A DNA stretch of 62,028 nucleotides from Zygnema cylindricum (Eukaryota; Streptophyta; Zygnematophyceae; Zygnematales; Zygnemataceae): contig JBBHKE010000957.1 of assembly GCA_037447655.1 (NCBI GenBank), positions 1 through 62,028 of the forward strand, read 5' to 3'. The notes below the pieces were generated by a model. It was not told where the DNA came from. It made no database searches and saw nothing but the letters and a program-made list of their open reading frames with translations. Made by a program: the position numbers and the translations under genes. Shown piece by piece: positions 44,001 through 54,457 of the stretch; within the stretch, counting starts at the first letter, position 1; each line of letters opens with the position of its first letter.

Positions 44001-44396
44001 CCTCTCTTCTTCATCTACTTCATCTCCTTCCGTATCGGCGACGCTTTGTGTCGGAATGGGATCTCCGAAAAATGGAGGTCTCGTGACGCGGTTCGAGTCC
44101 GAGATCCGTTGATCAACATAACGGAAAAGACCATCCATCATATTTTGAAGTCGATCTTGCATCGCATCATCTTCCTCCTTCTTTTTCACCTCATTCTCCT
44201 TCTTTTGTCCAACCGGATCGACCGGAACGGCTTCCTCAAAAGTTTTGCCGGTGAAAGCAAATGGAGTCTCTACTTCCGGATCCGACGATGATTCGGATTC
44301 AGTTGGATCTGGAGGATCCGGATCCGGAGGACGAGGAATCATCGTAGAAGAAGAAGGCATCATGGGAGAGGGGGTATTTTTCTTCTTTCTCCCCAT
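41073..44396 (-). CDS. Element C Gag-protease-integrase polyprotein
   Basis: ATG at 44394-44396 is chosen because it is the first ATG after the primer-binding site, in a good context, and matches the gag start. It encodes about 1107 residues: a UBN2-type capsid (about residues 170-365), a G/R-rich stretch, two CCHC knuckles ('CFQCGKLGHMAASC' and 'CHFCGKWGHISPQC'), and a glycine-rich stretch. A protease with 'WIIDSGASHHVC' (D-S-G intact) follows. The GAG-pre-integrase H-H-C-C is 'LWHHRMCH...CEGCSKG', and the integrase catalytic D ('HIDLC'), D ('SDNGGEF') and E ('NGIAERKNRT') are present. It ends at TAG 41073-41075. Product: virus-like particle proteins and cDNA integration. Confidence 0.93.
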   Translation of the reverse strand: MGRKKKNTPSPMMPSSSTMIPRPPDPDPPDPTESESSSDPEVETPFAFTGKTFEEAVPVDPVGQKKENEVKKKEEDDAMQDRLQNMMDGLFRYVDQRISDSNRVTRPPFFGDPIPTQSVADTEGDEVDEEERRELIRKGKLPIDDDSDLDDWSEGDEHVESMSGKIVIFNGTNYQSWKKYIKGQFKLKRLWKVVKGVDKMPTSDRRAYRVWTKKNLSAVGGLFQSCSTSIHDLFLTRRFAHDCWVALENHFEKSLQNKGQHIYTDYTSFKVKPNESIDEAAKRFNIIIEQLANMGKFIEENDKASVFTHALPEKMIHLRDILLSRDSNTLDSIITFLKSTEANRPSSSRGAQPTGSLNATTPELPDLNYFRGRGGRRGGNPRGRGGRGNERAGRSPSQPGYADLTNIACFQCGKLGHMAASCPDKERQCHFCGKWGHISPQCYSKSENGSAGGRGGGSGGRGDGGGRYGGRGGSRLGGRGGRGGRHGRGGGHFVGNEHFEGDGEGPQIFSVLNLSRDSLAGTTGHEKDWIIDSGASHHVCTDASLFNDLRQLTVPKKITVASGQVISIGTVGTVRIDLPILDSRDVEKLTQIELTNVLYLPEGSVNLLSVPQIQRTGCSVLSYGDSTIKIVRPDGVQIGEGEVTEFMHSRLFWRRPKSSPISASIISQISDLKGDLTLWHHRMCHTSEASLRRMIKNGSVRGLDLASGEKINGCEGCSKGRQIRKPHPAKDPMHRSKHPLDLVHIDLCGDVKPETIGGNKYIMVVVDNFSRFTGVILLKHKSEAFIRFQKWHVMAERQCERKLKSIRSDNGGEFLAFDPYCKEWGISHQYTASYSPESNGIAERKNRTLQEMVRSMVHGSERSIHLWGDAILTANYICNRRITTISGDKTPYELWNGRKPTLHHIRIWGCRASVYIQSQKRKGKFASRSWSGYFVGYSEKGSLYRVYDPIRNIIEESRNVDFHEDLLSTISRSAKRHSNIDFHEEFDIGDLNDIEGSDTEVDPESTSNVKRGKGKILENVNFGNIGGDSRSEYSQMSSDTRKSSSSKSSEPNIIEKEPAREEKDFEPRRSIRENKGKKPARLSFDGKGNVENSYYFISGEREDDFLL

Positions 44397-44441
44397 GGCG
44401 GCCAAACTAGCCACCCTTTTACACCTCAATGGAGCACACAA

Positions 44442-44453
44442 GCTCCGATACCA
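44442..44453 (-). promoter_or_regulatory. Primer-binding site of element C (tRNA-Met 3' end type)
   Basis: TGGTATCGGAGC on the minus strand, two bases after the LTR CA. It differs at one base from the usual copia site complementary to the initiator tRNA-Met 3' end (TGGTATCAGAGC). It shows the conventional priming mode, unlike elements A and B. Confidence 0.75.
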
Positions 44454-44455
44454 CT

Positions 44456-44957
44456 TGATAGGATCTCAATAACTCACAGTGCTACAAACAGCAGCGGAAG
44501 CATCAGAAATAAAACATTTTCACACGAGAGAGGACAGTCCATAAAAGCCAATATATTTCATGAACGTTTTTTTCATGATCAGTGTATATTTTTCCTCTCA
44601 CTAATCTGCAGTATATAGTATACATTAGGCGTCACGTCACAACTTCAAACAATAAACTAAGACTAATTATAGTGCGCACTAAATAATACCAAACAAACAA
44701 ATCAACACAAAACTACGTAGTACTAACGTACTACCGAAAGGTACACTCAAAACCAAATAACGACAAACTTTACATACCAAACAATATCTGTACCTGGTCG
44801 TCGCGAAACAGAATCTACGCGAGACCGGGAATCTCCAAACAAACTGCGAGACATAAAAAGACAAGAACAAGACCACACGCTTGACAACAAAAGACAAACT
44901 GAAACTATTTGGTCGCGCGACAGGCCGCGTCGACCAATTACTATTTTGATTCTAACA
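44456..44957 (-). repeat. 5' LTR of copia element C
   Basis: 502 bp, TG...CA on the minus strand, partner of 38992-39492. Confidence 0.92.
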
Positions 44958-45620
44958 GATGCATATTCTGTTATTTCCAAGTAGCTCTCCGCCTGGAGCC
45001 TTAACGTGCTCCCACTCAATTCCTTGTGGCCTAGGCATGGATGCTTCTCTTTTGGTTTGTGGAAGCTTAAAGGGTGGCTTCAATGACAAGTTTAATGGTC
45101 GATTTTATGTCGTCTCCAATGGCGGCTTCCTTGTGCAGGAGGAGTGGAGGACAGATCTAAATTCGCGCTTGAAAATGAACCAACGTCTCTTTTTTTGAAA
45201 GCGTCCTTACAATTTTCCGTACAGAGTGAGGAGTACGAAATTTACGAAATTTATGAAACACGCGAATACTATGTAGTTTTCGGAAAAAAATCCAAATCCG
45301 TTCGAATTGGACATCAATGTTGATGAGTCCCGTCTTCTATATCAGATTCAGTACTCTGCAAAAATTCCCATCATGAGCCGGCTGTTGTTTCCCGCCGGCA
45401 AATAAGCGAGTAACAAATCATCGAATTTTCCTGTTTAAATTACCTTTAGGTCAACAGTACGGATTTCCTCTACGAAATGCCAAAATTCGCCAACGAAAAT
45501 CTGACGATTGTCCATCGGCTGAAAAAATCGTGGCAGATTCCAACCAACTATGTCTGGACTAAAGTTTTTGTCGGTTTTCTACTGCGTGAATTCAATAAAA
45601 CCTTTCCCGGGTAAACTTTC
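44958..45620. other. Coding-like debris, unrecognised
   Basis: On the plus strand short stretches read like protein. 44959-45198 is open for 79 residues. 45300-45415 reads well in one frame ('NPFELDINVDESRLLY'). 45451-45607 is open between an acceptor-like 'ttacctttag' and a donor-like 'GGGTAAAC' ('MPKFANENLTIVHRLKKSW'). On the minus strand an ATG near 45040 opens a short frame, 'MPRPQGIEWEHV', weakly like a BED-finger start. No family could be assigned; a decayed transposon or lost gene exon are both possible. Confidence 0.3.
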
Positions 45621-46390
45621 AGTAGCAAATCAGAATTTACACGCGTTTAGAAAGAGAAACCGAACAACGACAAAGACACAATTGATTGTTTGTCTCATTC
45701 ACAGTCTCAGGGTTAAGTTCCATTAGTCGAAAGTGGGGGTGATTTATAGAAATCCGCGCCTATCCGTACTAAAATGTATCGCTTATTTTGTTATTATACG
45801 CGAAACAACATTACAGAGACTCCTTTGCCAATACTCTCTGAAGGTCTGAGTAGTAACATCGACCGTCGCATATTCATTCGCGAGGCATTCACTTCATTTT
45901 TCTCTGTAGGTGACAACGTTGTTGGAGGAGGTGGGTTGTCACCTAGAGAAAAACGTGAATCTTGACACAATGGACGATCAAGCTACGTGTCACGATGGAC
46001 AACCAACGAAAATTCACAAGATTTGCACATGATATGTACATTTCAAAATGCAACCCGAAAATTAAAAAAGTAATCTCGAAACGGTCCTTCGTCGCGCTAT
46101 TTCCAGCAAAGGATTTTCGTCATGTTCGAAAACAAGAACCCTAAAAAATGAGCTGGCGTATAAACTGGCGTTTGCAAAAAAGTACAAACGTTCTGTCGTA
46201 ATATGACTTGGTAGTTGATACGCAGGTAAATGGTGCGCAAGTGAAGATTTGAATTGAAATTTGTAGTGTTGGGTATCAGGTAAAATCATATTGCGATAAT
46301 CCCGGTATTCGATATATCGATTATCGATCGATCAGAGGCCTCGATATGTCGTACCGGGACCAACATAAATTATCGCGATATATTTGGTAA
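45621..46390. other. Spacer with a hairpin and CGATA-palindrome repeats
   Basis: Contains the inverted repeat at 45897-45953 and, at 46285-46390, TATCG/CGATA words like those at 37590 and 57380. No gene recognised. Confidence 0.45.
45897..45953. repeat. Hairpin with a 19-bp stem and 17-nt loop
   Basis: Left arm 45897-45917 and right arm 45935-45953 pair perfectly except for a 2-base bulge in the left arm (TTTTTCTCT, bulge, AGGTGACAAC). It could be the terminus pair of a tiny MITE, a folded RNA element or chance. Confidence 0.6.
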
Positions 46391-46545
46391 AGCATTTGCC
46401 GACTTTATTAAAAAGCGCGATGGTAAACCATCTGAGTCTATAAGAACAAAAGGAAGTAGCATTGCTAAAACTGAAAAACCACATAACAAGGGAATAAACA
46501 GAAGGGAAATTCAAGGCAAAAACTAAAATAAGGAAAGGTTTATGA
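46391..46545 (-). repeat. Dispersed repeat, probable 3' end of a non-LTR element, copy 2
   Basis: Aligns with 23896-24040 over about 150 bp, including the GACTTTATTAAAAAG start and a matching 'aagggaataaaca' near the other end. Both copies share orientation. Confidence 0.45.
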
Positions 46546-47405
46546 GAAGAGTAGAAAAGAAAATAACAAATGGTTTACAAGAAGACTGCAGGTTTTCTTT
46601 TAGGTTTTGTAGTGGTTAGCGGAATTCCAGATTTTGGTTGAAAGGTTACACGTTTTTCTTAAACCAACGTTGTAGGAGTAAGGAGAAAGGAGGAAGGAAG
46701 GAAGGAAGGAAGGAAGGAAGGAAGGAAAAAAGGAAGGAAGGAAAGAAGGAAGGACGAAAAGAAGAAAAATGATTTATAAGAAGATGAAAAGGTTTTTATC
46801 GGTAAGTCAATGTTCTTTTTCTTAGAAGATTCCTTTTTAACTAACGAGGATAAAAAACAGAATCGATCTATACTCGAGCGCTTACTGCTATAATAAAAAA
46901 GTGTGAAATAACTATTGGCAAAAATGTTTGCTTGGGTAGATTATTTGTAACAAAAAAAAATACTTTTATCTTTTCTAGAATATCTTTTGGACTCCCATAC
47001 AGGATCAAAAATTGGCAACAAAACCATCCATCCCCACTTCTAACATCTATATATATTTTTTCCATTATTTATTTAACTATCTATACATTAATTTTTTATT
47101 TCCTAGCGTTCAGCAAAAGTTTAAAAACCATAATCGTTGAACATCACCATATCTATTTTAACTTTTTTTTTTTACTTTTTTCCACCATATTTTCACAGGA
47201 TGTACCACAAGCTGCAAAAAGTCCAAAAAATGAAAAGAGCAAATTTTTATTAAAACATAGACCAAAAAATATATATCCTAAAACAAAACCAAATATTAAA
47301 AGAAAACCCAATCCTCAAAAATCAAATCCTTAAAAAACGATACCATAAAAAACCAAATTGGAAACACTAAATTGACATCACTTATTACCCTAAAAAACTG
47401 CTCAC
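46546..47405. other. AT-rich DNA downstream of the last recognised Cwf19 exon
   Basis: No exon recognised. It holds a GGAA repeat near 46688-46760 and poly-T/poly-A runs. The conserved end of the Cwf19 domain was looked for here and not found. Confidence 0.5.
46688..46760. repeat. (GGAA)n microsatellite
   Basis: Imperfect AAGG/GGAA tetranucleotide repeat of about 70 bp. Confidence 0.9.
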
Positions 47406-49315
47406 CTGTAAACCAAATTCCACATGGAAATAAGGAAAGTTTTTTGGGATACTTGCTCTTAATCCCTTCCCTCTCGTATCGATTAACTTTTTTGCGTTGT
47501 GTTGACTCCACTCATCTTCTGCCTCGTCGATCGCCTAATTTTCATTTAAAAAATTTAGAGTGTCAAAAACTTCTCAATAATTTTATAATTTTTCATAATA
47601 GTGTCAGAAGATTCTCTAATTTTTCATAAGTTTTTATAATACTTCAGAATATTTCATAAGAGAATCGGAGATTTCTCTAATTTTTCATAATTTTTTTGTA
47701 ATTTTTCGTAATTTTTCATAATTTTTCGAAACACCAGCAAAAATCAAAATTGAACTTGGATGTATGGAAAGGAAGAGGAAGGGGGAGGGCGGAGGGCGGA
47801 GAGGAGAGAGGGGAGAGGGGAGAGGGGAGAGGGTAGAGGGTAGAGGGGAGAGGGTAGAGGAGAGAGGGTAAATAGGAGAGGGGAGAGGGGAGAGGGGAAA
47901 GGGGAGAGGAGAGAGGGGAGAGGAAGGGGAGAGAGGAGAGGAGGGCAGAGAACGGGAGAGGAGGGCAGAGAAGGGGAAAGGAGGGCAGAGGGGGGGAGAG
48001 GAGATAGGGGTACCTTCTTAAAATATAAGGGAGCTTGTTTCGAAACTTCTTCCGGAACCGGAATACATTCGACAAAACAATGTCTTTTTTGTCGATTTAA
48101 CGCAACTGCCGTTTCTATAAACAAAACATCTTGACCTTGTTGCGAAAACATTTTGATCAAACATTTTTTGAAATTTCTAATTTCTTCCCAAACATCTTCG
48201 TCAACGCCTCGTGTAGATCCTTCGTGCTGCCCAAAAGAGAGACAAAAAGAGGCAAAAAGAGAGAAAAGAGACGAAAAAGTGAGACAAAGGAGGGAGGTAA
48301 AAGAGAAACAAAAAAGTGATCAAAAAGAGACAAAAAGAGATAGAAAAGAGAGGAAAAAATGACGAAAAACCAATATTGACATAGTAAAACATCGGAACCA
48401 AAATTTTGAACATTCTATTAAAGTTCTCCTACGGAAAAAAAGTTGGTATTATAATGTCATATGTCATTCCCCCAATAATTTCCTAAAAACAAAGTGGGCA
48501 ACTAGTGTACAAACAAAAAAGTGAGTAATTACTATATATTTCCCAAGGAAAAGAAGTGGGTAACAAAAGAGTGGGTAACAGAAAAAAGTGGCTATAATAA
48601 AAAGAACGGGTGAAAAAAGGTAAAATTTCCCCTAAGAATCTCCTAATGAAAACAAAAATGTGGGTGCATATAACCATTACCTGCATTGTACAAATAAAAC
48701 AATGTCCATCGGAAAGAGGATTTCTGGGGGAAAGCATCAAATATGTTTTATTTCCGATAGCAATCATTAAATTTTTCGGTTTATTTGGTCCATCGAAACA
48801 AAATTGACATTGTAATTGATTTTTCCCCATTCGGTCAAAATCCGCCCTTTGTCGGCACGCTTGACGGTCCATTTGTTTCTTTCTGTCAAAAAAAAAAAAT
48901 ATTAAACAACAACAACAACAACAACAACAAAACGAAAAATTAAAAAATAGTGAAAATCAGCACGACATAATGTAAAATGACAAAAATGACAAAAATGACA
49001 AAAGATGATTCGAAAATGACAAAAATGACAAAAAATGAAGAAAGACGACAAAGTGACAAAAAATTAAGAGAAAATGACAGAGAATGACAAAAAATATATA
49101 GAAAATAATGAGAAACGCAAAGAGAAACGGAGAATAACAGTAAAACAATGTAGAGAAACAATAAAAATATAGAAGAGTAACGTATAACAACATAATATAT
49201 CAGCAAGCGACATAAAAAAAAAAAATGTAAAGAAACATAAAATAACAAAAATAACAAAAATAACAAAAAAAAAACAAGTGAAAAAAAAAAAAAAAAGAAA
49301 ACAAAAAAAAAAAAA

Positions 49316-49368
<53 letters not shown>

Positions 49369-52300
49369 AAGTGAACAAAAAAAAAACAAGTGAACAAAAA
49401 AAAAAAACAGAACCAGGAAGTATTATAAGAGTGTTTCTATGAAAATGACATGATTGGAGCCCAAAATTTCAATGCATTTCTGCAAAATCATGGAAGATAT
49501 ATGAAAAGAAAAATACTTTCTCCTTTACATGATTTAAAAAAAAATAAAAAAAATATGATCATTTTTCTGATGATCACATTTCCCATCGCAGTTTCTGACG
49601 CCAAAATTGCCTTTTTTTCAAGTTTCAATGCAATATTAATACACCCAAGAAAATAAAAAAAATTACACATCCTAACAAAAATCTCATTCATATAAAACAA
49701 TGGACCAAAAAAACAATTTCAGTAAGAAGACCAGTATTGTTTCTCACTATTCATAAAGGTACAAGAATCTTTAATATTAATGTGAAAATAAATTTATTTA
49801 TACTAATTCAAGGTTCTCGTATGTACAACTTTCAAGTCCCTCAATTAATGTTATATTAACGCAAACTTTACGATTTGGGTTAAAAAAAACTCGAAATCAA
49901 ACCAGTACCATTTTCCCTATGAGCGATAAACTGTGTAAATAGTTTGAAAAAACCTAAAAAACCCTCAAAACATACCTAGTTCCTTTTTTCTCGCGAGATT
50001 CTCCCAATTCCAATCCCATATCATAATCATATTCGTCGTCTGCGGTAGGCATTGCTTTAAATTTTTGATTTTTGATAATATTTTCCGCTAAATTCGAGTC
50101 ATAATTTTCTCCCATGGCTCCATGTTTTTGTTTTAAAACCAATTTTTTCAAATTCCAGTTATCATCGTCGGCAAAGTACCTGGATTTCAACCAAAAAAAT
50201 ACATAGGAAAAGGGAAAGTTAGTAGAAAAGTAGTACTTTTTTTTTTTTAATTAGCAATTTTTTTTTAACTAACTGTAAAAACAATGCAGCAGTGAATGCA
50301 GAAATTAAAAAAAAAGGGTCTCGTTTTCCTCCTTCACAAAGTTCCCCTTTTAAATTAAAAAAAAATTGATGTCAAACTGGCACATGGACAGAGAAAATGA
50401 TTAAAAGAACAAAAACGAAACATAAACAAGCTTAAACAAACATAAATAAACAGAAAGTAAGGATAAATTAACATGAAATACAAACGTAAATAAATGTTAA
50501 TAACCATAAACAAGCATAAGTAAACAAAATATAAGCATATATAAGCATAAATAAACATATACAAGCATAAATAAGCATATGAACATAAAATAAGCATAGG
50601 TAAGCATAAATTAACATTAAACAAGCATAAATAAGCAAAAGCAGGCATCAATAAACAAAAAATGAGCTTAAACGCGCATAAAGTAAACAAAAAATAACGA
50701 TAAAATAAACATAGAGGAACATAAAATAAACACTAACAAACATATATAACCACAAAATAACATCAAATTGACATATTAAGCATCCACAGATCCATAAAAA
50801 AAAAACATAAAGGTTGACAGACGCAAATACAGAAATAAAAACAGCAAAATCGACAAAAACAGAAAAGACAAAAAAAACAAAAAAATATTTACTGTTCTAA
50901 AAACACAGGATATGAGAACATACTATGCATTTTCCATCCAGATTTTACTAAATTAAATGCAGGTTACCTAAAAAATTTATGTCAAATCAAATGCATCTTA
51001 AACTTGAAAGTGAAATTTAAATTCAAAAAGTAAAACAAGCTCTCATTTTCTGGACTTTTAAACTATCCCATTCCCTTTTTTTTTCATTTTAACCATTTAA
51101 AACTACCCAATAATTAAAAAAAAAAACCCAATTTCAAACATACCGTGCTCTCGCAGGTCCCTCCTTCGCACTTCCCATTTTTGGTGGATCGTTGTCATAT
51201 CTCTGTACCGCTTTTCCTTTCTTTTCTCCCTCTCCTTCCTCACTTTTAGAACATATATTTGTAAACGCTCCCTCAACCGCAAATCCTTGGGCATTAATAA
51301 GTGGTAACTGAACCACTTCTTTTTTACGAAGATTTTCTGCCTCCTCCTGCAAAAACACATGTAAGAAACCGAAAACAAAACAAAGAAAACAGTAAGAAAA
51401 ACAACAAAAAAAAACGGAAAAAAGACGAGGAAAAAAAACACAATAGGATTCAATTTCAGATCAACATCCAGCGGTTCATTTTCAGGTGTTATAGAACTGT
51501 CTTGTTTAGGATTACAGGAAACTACACCGTTTACCAAAATTAGGCATACCATATAGGTCTGTTTTTGTGTTTTTTTAAAATACAGTTATTTCTGTCTGTT
51601 AAGCACTGAAAAAAAATGAAAAAATGAAAAAATGAAAAAAAACTGAAAAAATGACGATGCACTCAATATGGAAGCATAATACCAACACTCGTGTGGATTA
51701 TCGTAGAAATGACAATAAAACCACAACAAAAAAAAACAGAATTCAAAATATTACTAGTGATTGGTGCATAACAAAGATATTACTAGTGTATAAAAAACAA
51801 CCATATGGTTCCTTCAACGTCAAAATCCAAAAACTATTTTTTAGCTTTAGTTTGTTATCATGCAAAGAAAATACTTATAAAATTTGCCCACACTAAATTC
51901 ACATAGTTGTTAACTCAGTTTAAAAACATGATAGAAATCATACTAAGTATTTTAGACATTTTTCATATACCATTTACATAATTGTTCACTTAGTTTAAAA
52001 TCATGACGGACTATACAAAAAAAATACTAAATAATACACATTCCATAAAATCATGACAAAAACTATACCTTGAAAGCGTCTCTTAACTAAAATCATGACC
52101 AAAATAATTATTAAAAATGCTGATACTAGTCACATAAGTGTAACTTATTCTAAAGTCATGAAAAAATACCATACCTGAAGAGCGTCTGCTTCTTTCAATT
52201 TTCCCATCAGTCGCAATTTCATTGCTTTTGCAGCTACCTGATTGGCGGACAAAGGAGGAGCCCCACCACCTTGAGCCCCTCTTGAAATTGAATCCACCTT

Positions 52301-53323
52301 CTCTTTCTCCTTCTCCTCTTCCTTATCCTTCGCCATTTCCTTCTCCTTCTCCTTCTCCATTCCCTTCTCCTTCTCCATTCCCTTCTCCTTCTCCTTCTCC
52401 ATTCCCTTCTCCTTCTCCTCCCTCCCCTCATCCTTCCCTTTCTCCATTTCCGTCACTATGGAAAGAGGTTCTTTCTTACCATTATTAGTGTCAGTATCTT
52501 CTTCTCCTAAACCTTCTGGAACTAGACTTGATAGCATATCAATAGTAGCTTTTGCCCTTCTTTCGATTTCCGGATCTTTTTGAACAAGTTTTGAACTATT
52601 TCCTTCCTTTACCAACCCAATTTCATGCCCCAATCCAATATTACTTGCCCTTGAGGAGCCCCTTTCCTCTCTCTCCTCCCTCCCTCTATAAGTCACGTCT
52701 GTGTTTGTTACGTTTTTCCATTCTTTCCCTCCTTCTCGCCCCTTATCTTCAGAAGCGGAAACTTTCGAGGACTCTCCACTTACTATTTTGGACTCTTTTG
52801 AAGAAAAAGAATTAGGTTTACTCCATGACAGTTGGTCAACTTGTTTCGGAACTCGCATTTGTGACCGCCCAGACCTAACTTCATTTAAATAATCTCTTTT
52901 ATTTTCTCTTATTCGTTTTTCATCACCGTCATCACCATCAACATTCCCCAACTCTTGCCTTCCTCTGTCCTTATCAGAAACCCTAGAATCTCTCTCCCTT
53001 CTCTCGGTAAAATCCCTCTCCCTTCTCTCACTAAAATCTCTCTCCCTCCTTTCTGTAAAATCCCTCTCTCTCTCAGATCTGTCGGTACGGACTCCTCCTC
53101 CTCCTTCATAACTGTTATTGTTGCTTCTCTGTGTATTACCTTTCTTGTTTGGATCTGTAGACTGCATATTTACATCTTTCCTACCACTTTTCTCCTCTTC
53201 TTCTTTACCATCGATTCTCTCTCGATTTCTTGAAGCAATTCTATGGGCAAAAATAGGAGCAGCTCGAATAGAAGAAATACCAGCAGTTAATTCAGACACA
53301 GATCCCCACCTATCACTTATCAC
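47406..53323 (-). CDS. Cwf19-like (CWF19L2-type) spliceosome-associated protein, six exons visible
   Basis: Exons by GT-AG and phase: 53323-52175, 51346-51144, 50179-49976, 48882-48681, 48226-48014, 47534-47406, joining in frame to 700 residues. The first exon is charged, with R/E-rich and K-E repeats. The second and third carry the conserved 'RYFADDD' region. The fourth begins CwfJ C-terminal domain 1 ('CQFCFD', 'YLMLSPRNPLSDGHC'), followed by 'DEDVWEEIRNFKKCL' and 'HCFVECIPVP'. The last reads 'AIDEAEDEW' to 'FPYFHVEFGLQ'. Cwf19 proteins associate with late spliceosomes and lariat debranching in the nucleus. The 5' exon(s) and the terminal exon (normally about 60 residues starting G-G-x-A-H-V) were not found, so the gene may be incomplete, or its end displaced by repeats. 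Confidence 0.82.
47757..48010. repeat. GA-rich tract (GGGGAGA)n in a Cwf19 intron
   Basis: About 250 bp purine-only on the plus strand, ending only a few bases from the donor at 48013. Its transcript is therefore C/U-rich immediately downstream of the 5' splice site. Proline/serine/leucine frames here are artefacts. Confidence 0.85.
48905..49415. repeat. Low-complexity A-rich intron DNA: (AAC)n, TGACAAAAA repeats and long poly-A
   Basis: (AAC)8-like run at 48907-48930, a 9-bp 'atgacaaaa' repeat at 48975-49090, and A-tracts at 49200-49410 including one of more than 40 bases. Transcribed as U-rich intron RNA of the Cwf19 gene. Confidence 0.9.
50390..50760. repeat. Short-period tandem repeat (AAATAAGCATAAACAAGC-like) in a Cwf19 intron
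   Basis: Degenerate 9-12-bp units with the words 'aagcataaa' and 'aaacataaa' for about 370 bp, in the intron between exons 2 and 3. Confidence 0.8.
52320..52440 (-). repeat. In-frame K/E/M codon repeat in the first visible Cwf19 exon
   Basis: GAGAAGGAG-type triplets encode tandem 'MEKEKEKG' units; a length-variable charged helix is expected. The opposite strand shows a spurious proline-serine frame. Confidence 0.85.
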
Positions 53324-53853
53324 CTGAAAAAAAAAATCCCTTTCAAAACATAAGCTTTGCATTTTGAAGCATTACATGTCAAAGCCTAAAATTTTATATT
53401 TTCAAAAAGCAGTACACTTTAAAGCCTGAAATTGTACATTTCGAAGTCTGTTATTATACATTTTCAAATCTTGACATTACACATTTCAAAATTTGATATT
53501 GTACAACTAGCATGGTCTCCCCTAATAACTTAAAAGGATCAGTTTAGCATTCCATAGGGCTCCTTATGTGATCGTCTGGAGTATGATTTTTCAATTTATT
53601 TTTTTAGACATGACTCAAATTATTTAATTGTTTGAAATATGACTTCATTTTTTTATTAGGAACATGATTCAGATTATCTAATCGTTTGGAGTACAACTTG
53701 TACTTTTATTTTTTTGGAATATAACCCAGATTTTCTAGTTGATTATATTATGACTTAAATTTTTAGCTCCGCATCAGTGCAGTAATCTTCATATCATCTC
53801 TCTCCCAACCCCTTAAGTCCCTCACATATCATTTTCCCATCCCTTAAATACTA
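53324..53853. other. AT-rich spacer upstream of the first visible Cwf19 exon
   Basis: Repeats of 'ttgaaatt..acatttc' words between 53370 and 53510; no exon recognised. If the first visible exon is internal, the missing 5' exon should lie here or further right. Confidence 0.45.
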
Positions 53854-54070
53854 CACAGCCAATCGCTAATAGCGTTGTGTACGCTAATTCCGTCCTGCTT
53901 TTTTTTTTTTTAATTCTCAAATAGAATTATCCATACTATTTAAAAAAAACCCTAATTCCTAATTAGAGTAAACGATTTCTTCGAAAATTTCCAAATTCCC
54001 AATTAGCGTAAACCACGCTAATTATTCGTATACGCTAAAAAAACTTCTACGCTAATAGCGATTGGCGGTG
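53854..54070. mobile_element. MITE family 1 (CACCGCCAATCGC ends), copy 1
   Basis: 217 bp, TIR CACAGCCAATCGCTAATAGC / inverse GCTAATAGCGATTGGCGGTG, flanked by TA. Closely related to the copies at 54458 and 54699. Confidence 0.8.
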
Positions 54071-54139
54071 TACTATATTCAGTATTTACCGGTTACAACT
54101 GCCGGCCACAAACAAAAAACAAAAAAAAAACAAAAAAAA

Positions 54140-54410
54140 ACGTCACTGTGCTGTACTTTATGGAACCAGCAGACGCTCCAGATTCATTTTAGATACATTG
54201 AGCCGTACATATGAAAGATGTGGTCAAAATAGTACGGAATTTAAAGGCATCTCGTATGTGCCGGATATACGAGATTTATCCCTCAGGAGTGCGGCGGCAC
54301 GTGCCAATCGATAACCGACCAAGCACAGTAAAGTGTCGCATGCCGTCTCTCCGTACGAGGCTCGGTTCACAAGTCGTACGGACTAGCTGGCCTATGAGGA
54401 TACAGTAAAT
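54140..54410 (+). repeat. Inverted repeat pair, left arm
   Basis: About 270 bp aligning with the reverse complement of 55272-55560, with shared 'gctccagattcattt', 'accgaccaagcac', 'cgcatgcc' and 'cctatgagg.tacagtaa'. MITEs at 54458 and 54699 lie between the arms. No protein family recognised in either arm. Confidence 0.75.
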
Positions 54411-54457
54411 CGTGAATTTCCCCCACCTACAGTATAGCCACACACTAACCAACACTA

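Larger units (their letters stand above)
38992..44957 (-). mobile_element. Ty1/copia element C, almost intact
   Basis: The 5' LTR is 44456-44957 (502 bp) and the 3' LTR is 38992-39492 (501 bp). LTRs read TGTTAGAATC...CTATCA, with about 18 differences between them (roughly 96% identity). Canonical primer-binding site and polypurine tract flank the coding region. Gag to integrase is one open frame, and RT follows in the same frame after a single TAG. One base appears deleted in RNase H. The five bases outside the ends (AACTA left, GATGC right) do not match, so the target duplication is lost or the copy is recombinant. It is a different lineage from A and B. Confidence 0.92.

Noticed and set aside
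44959-45198. A stand-alone small gene (79 residues)
   Set aside because: Starts exactly at the end of the copia LTR and shows no known family; kept only as coding-like debris.
48940-49397. Phenylalanine-rich frames on the minus strand
   Set aside because: Translation of poly-A/poly-T intron DNA, not a membrane protein.
50390-50760. CRISPR-like or regularly spaced repeat array
   Set aside because: Units are 9-12 bp, degenerate, with no unique spacers, and lie within an intron of a eukaryotic gene.
52222-52488. Proline/serine repeat frame on the plus strand
   Set aside because: Antisense shadow of the K/E-rich Cwf19 exon.
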